From: Aeromonas hydrophila subsp. hydrophila ATCC 7966
GTDB lineage: Bacteria; Pseudomonadota; Gammaproteobacteria; Enterobacterales; Aeromonadaceae
DNA: 64,000 bases
Direction: 5' to 3'
Assembly (NCBI RefSeq): GCF_000014805.1
Contig: NC_008570.1
Coordinates: 1,741,001 to 1,805,000, forward strand
In this document: positions 63,479 through 64,000 of the stretch, piece after piece
Numbering within the stretch: the first letter of the stretch is position 1
Layout of the letters: every line of letters begins with the position of its first letter
Notes under the pieces: model-generated
Databases searched by the model: none
The model's input: the letters and a program-made list of their open reading frames with translations, nothing else
Told to the model about the DNA's origin: nothing
Program-made: the position numbers and the translations under genes

Positions 63479-64000
63479 ATGGCTGAAGAGTTGAATGCCC
63501 TCAGGGACAAAATCGATGCGGTGGACAAGCAGCTGATTGATCTGCTGGCCGCCCGTCTCGCCCTGGTGGGGGAAGTGGGGGAAGTGAAGAGCCGGCACGG
63601 CCTGCCCATCTATGCACCGGATCGGGAAGCGAGCATGCTGGCTCGCCGCCGCGCCGAGGCCGAAGTCCTGGGGGTGCCGGGGGACCTTATCGAGGATGTG
63701 CTGCGTCGGGTGATGCGCGAATCCTATATTCTAGAGTCCGCCAGCGACAAGGAGCACCACTTCAAGTGCATGAAGCCTGAGCTCGGCAAGGTGGTCATCA
63801 TCGGTGGCGAGGGGCAGCTTGGCCGCCTGTTCGGCAACCTGTTCAGCCTCTCGGGCTACCGGGTCGAGACCCTGGGTCAGGCCGACTGGCCGCGGGCCGA
63901 CGAGATCCTGCACGGCGCCGGACTGGTGATGGTGGCGGTGCCCATCGACGTCACCTGCGAGGTGATCGATCGGCTCGGCAACCTGCCGGCGGACTGCCTG
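63479..64000 (+). CDS. tyrA: Chorismate mutase/prephenate dehydrogenase TyrA (3' partial)
   Basis: Bifunctional enzyme of tyrosine synthesis. Residues 1-90 are an AroQ-type chorismate mutase (LRDKIDAVDKQLIDLLAARL, then VGEVKSRHGLPIYAPDREA). The NAD-binding prephenate dehydrogenase domain begins after KCMKPELGKVVIIGGEGQLG (GxGxxG). 174 codons are visible and the frame runs off the right edge. It starts 118 bases after aroF; the spacer contains a 7-bp intercistronic hairpin (63394-63400 with 63420-63426). Confidence 0.95.
   Translation, partial: MAEELNALRDKIDAVDKQLIDLLAARLALVGEVGEVKSRHGLPIYAPDREASMLARRRAEAEVLGVPGDLIEDVLRRVMRESYILESASDKEHHFKCMKPELGKVVIIGGEGQLGRLFGNLFSLSGYRVETLGQADWPRADEILHGAGLVMVAVPIDVTCEVIDRLGNLPADCL

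Overview
The window reads as chromosomal DNA of a gammaproteobacterium close to Aeromonas. This is inferred from high GC, dense coding, protein resemblance to enteric and Vibrio-like families, and gene neighbourhoods shared with E. coli (glpFK, glpTQ, aroF-tyrA, dkgB with yafC, cydABX, cyuA with cyuP). No search was run, so the genus is an inference. I see no rRNA, tRNA, CRISPR array, prophage or insertion sequence.

Layout. 1-7857: molybdenum cofactor and molybdate uptake (moaC partial, moaD, moaE, modABC, then moeBA on the minus strand) and folE. 8269-14730: a chemoreceptor, fhs with a decayed copy of its own 3' end beside it, a LysR regulator, and a YceI-type protein with a membrane partner. 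14917-19540: an orphan adenosylhomocysteinase-like NAD-binding protein, a SelW-like thioredox protein, an OlsF-like two-domain acyltransferase, and pepT. 19541-22509: a leader of roughly 650 nt followed by speA. 22792-30496: a small Cys-containing protein behind a perfect FNR box, a second chemoreceptor, and a cysteine/serine catabolic locus (cyuP facing ridA-cyuA-regulator). 30555-37383: an HNH nuclease, hypothetical proteins, a large membrane-anchored hydrolase, gdhA and rluF. 37456-45963: efflux and metabolic accessory genes, including a 51-codon ybaM-like gene. 46084-48923: cydABX facing a MocR-type regulator. 48986-53702: an MFS pump, a REP-type inverted repeat, and the dkgB/yafC neighbourhood. 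53869-61968: the glycerol-3-phosphate regulon (glpKF, glpT, glpR, glpD, glpQ). 62287-64000: aroF and the start of tyrA.

How the parts work together. Molybdate imported by ModABC is inserted into molybdopterin made by MoaCDE and MoeAB. The glp block covers hydrolysis of glycerophosphodiesters (GlpQ), uptake (GlpT, GlpF), phosphorylation (GlpK), oxidation (GlpD) and repression (GlpR), and shares an operator-like motif at its divergent and glpD promoters. AroF and TyrA form the tyrosine branch.

The least explained parts are the speA leader with its cascade of tiny ORFs, the partial duplications at the start of modB and the end of fhs, the FNR-box small protein, and the orphan adenosylhomocysteinase-like gene. 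No multi-gene defence system or wholly new system could be supported from the sequence.
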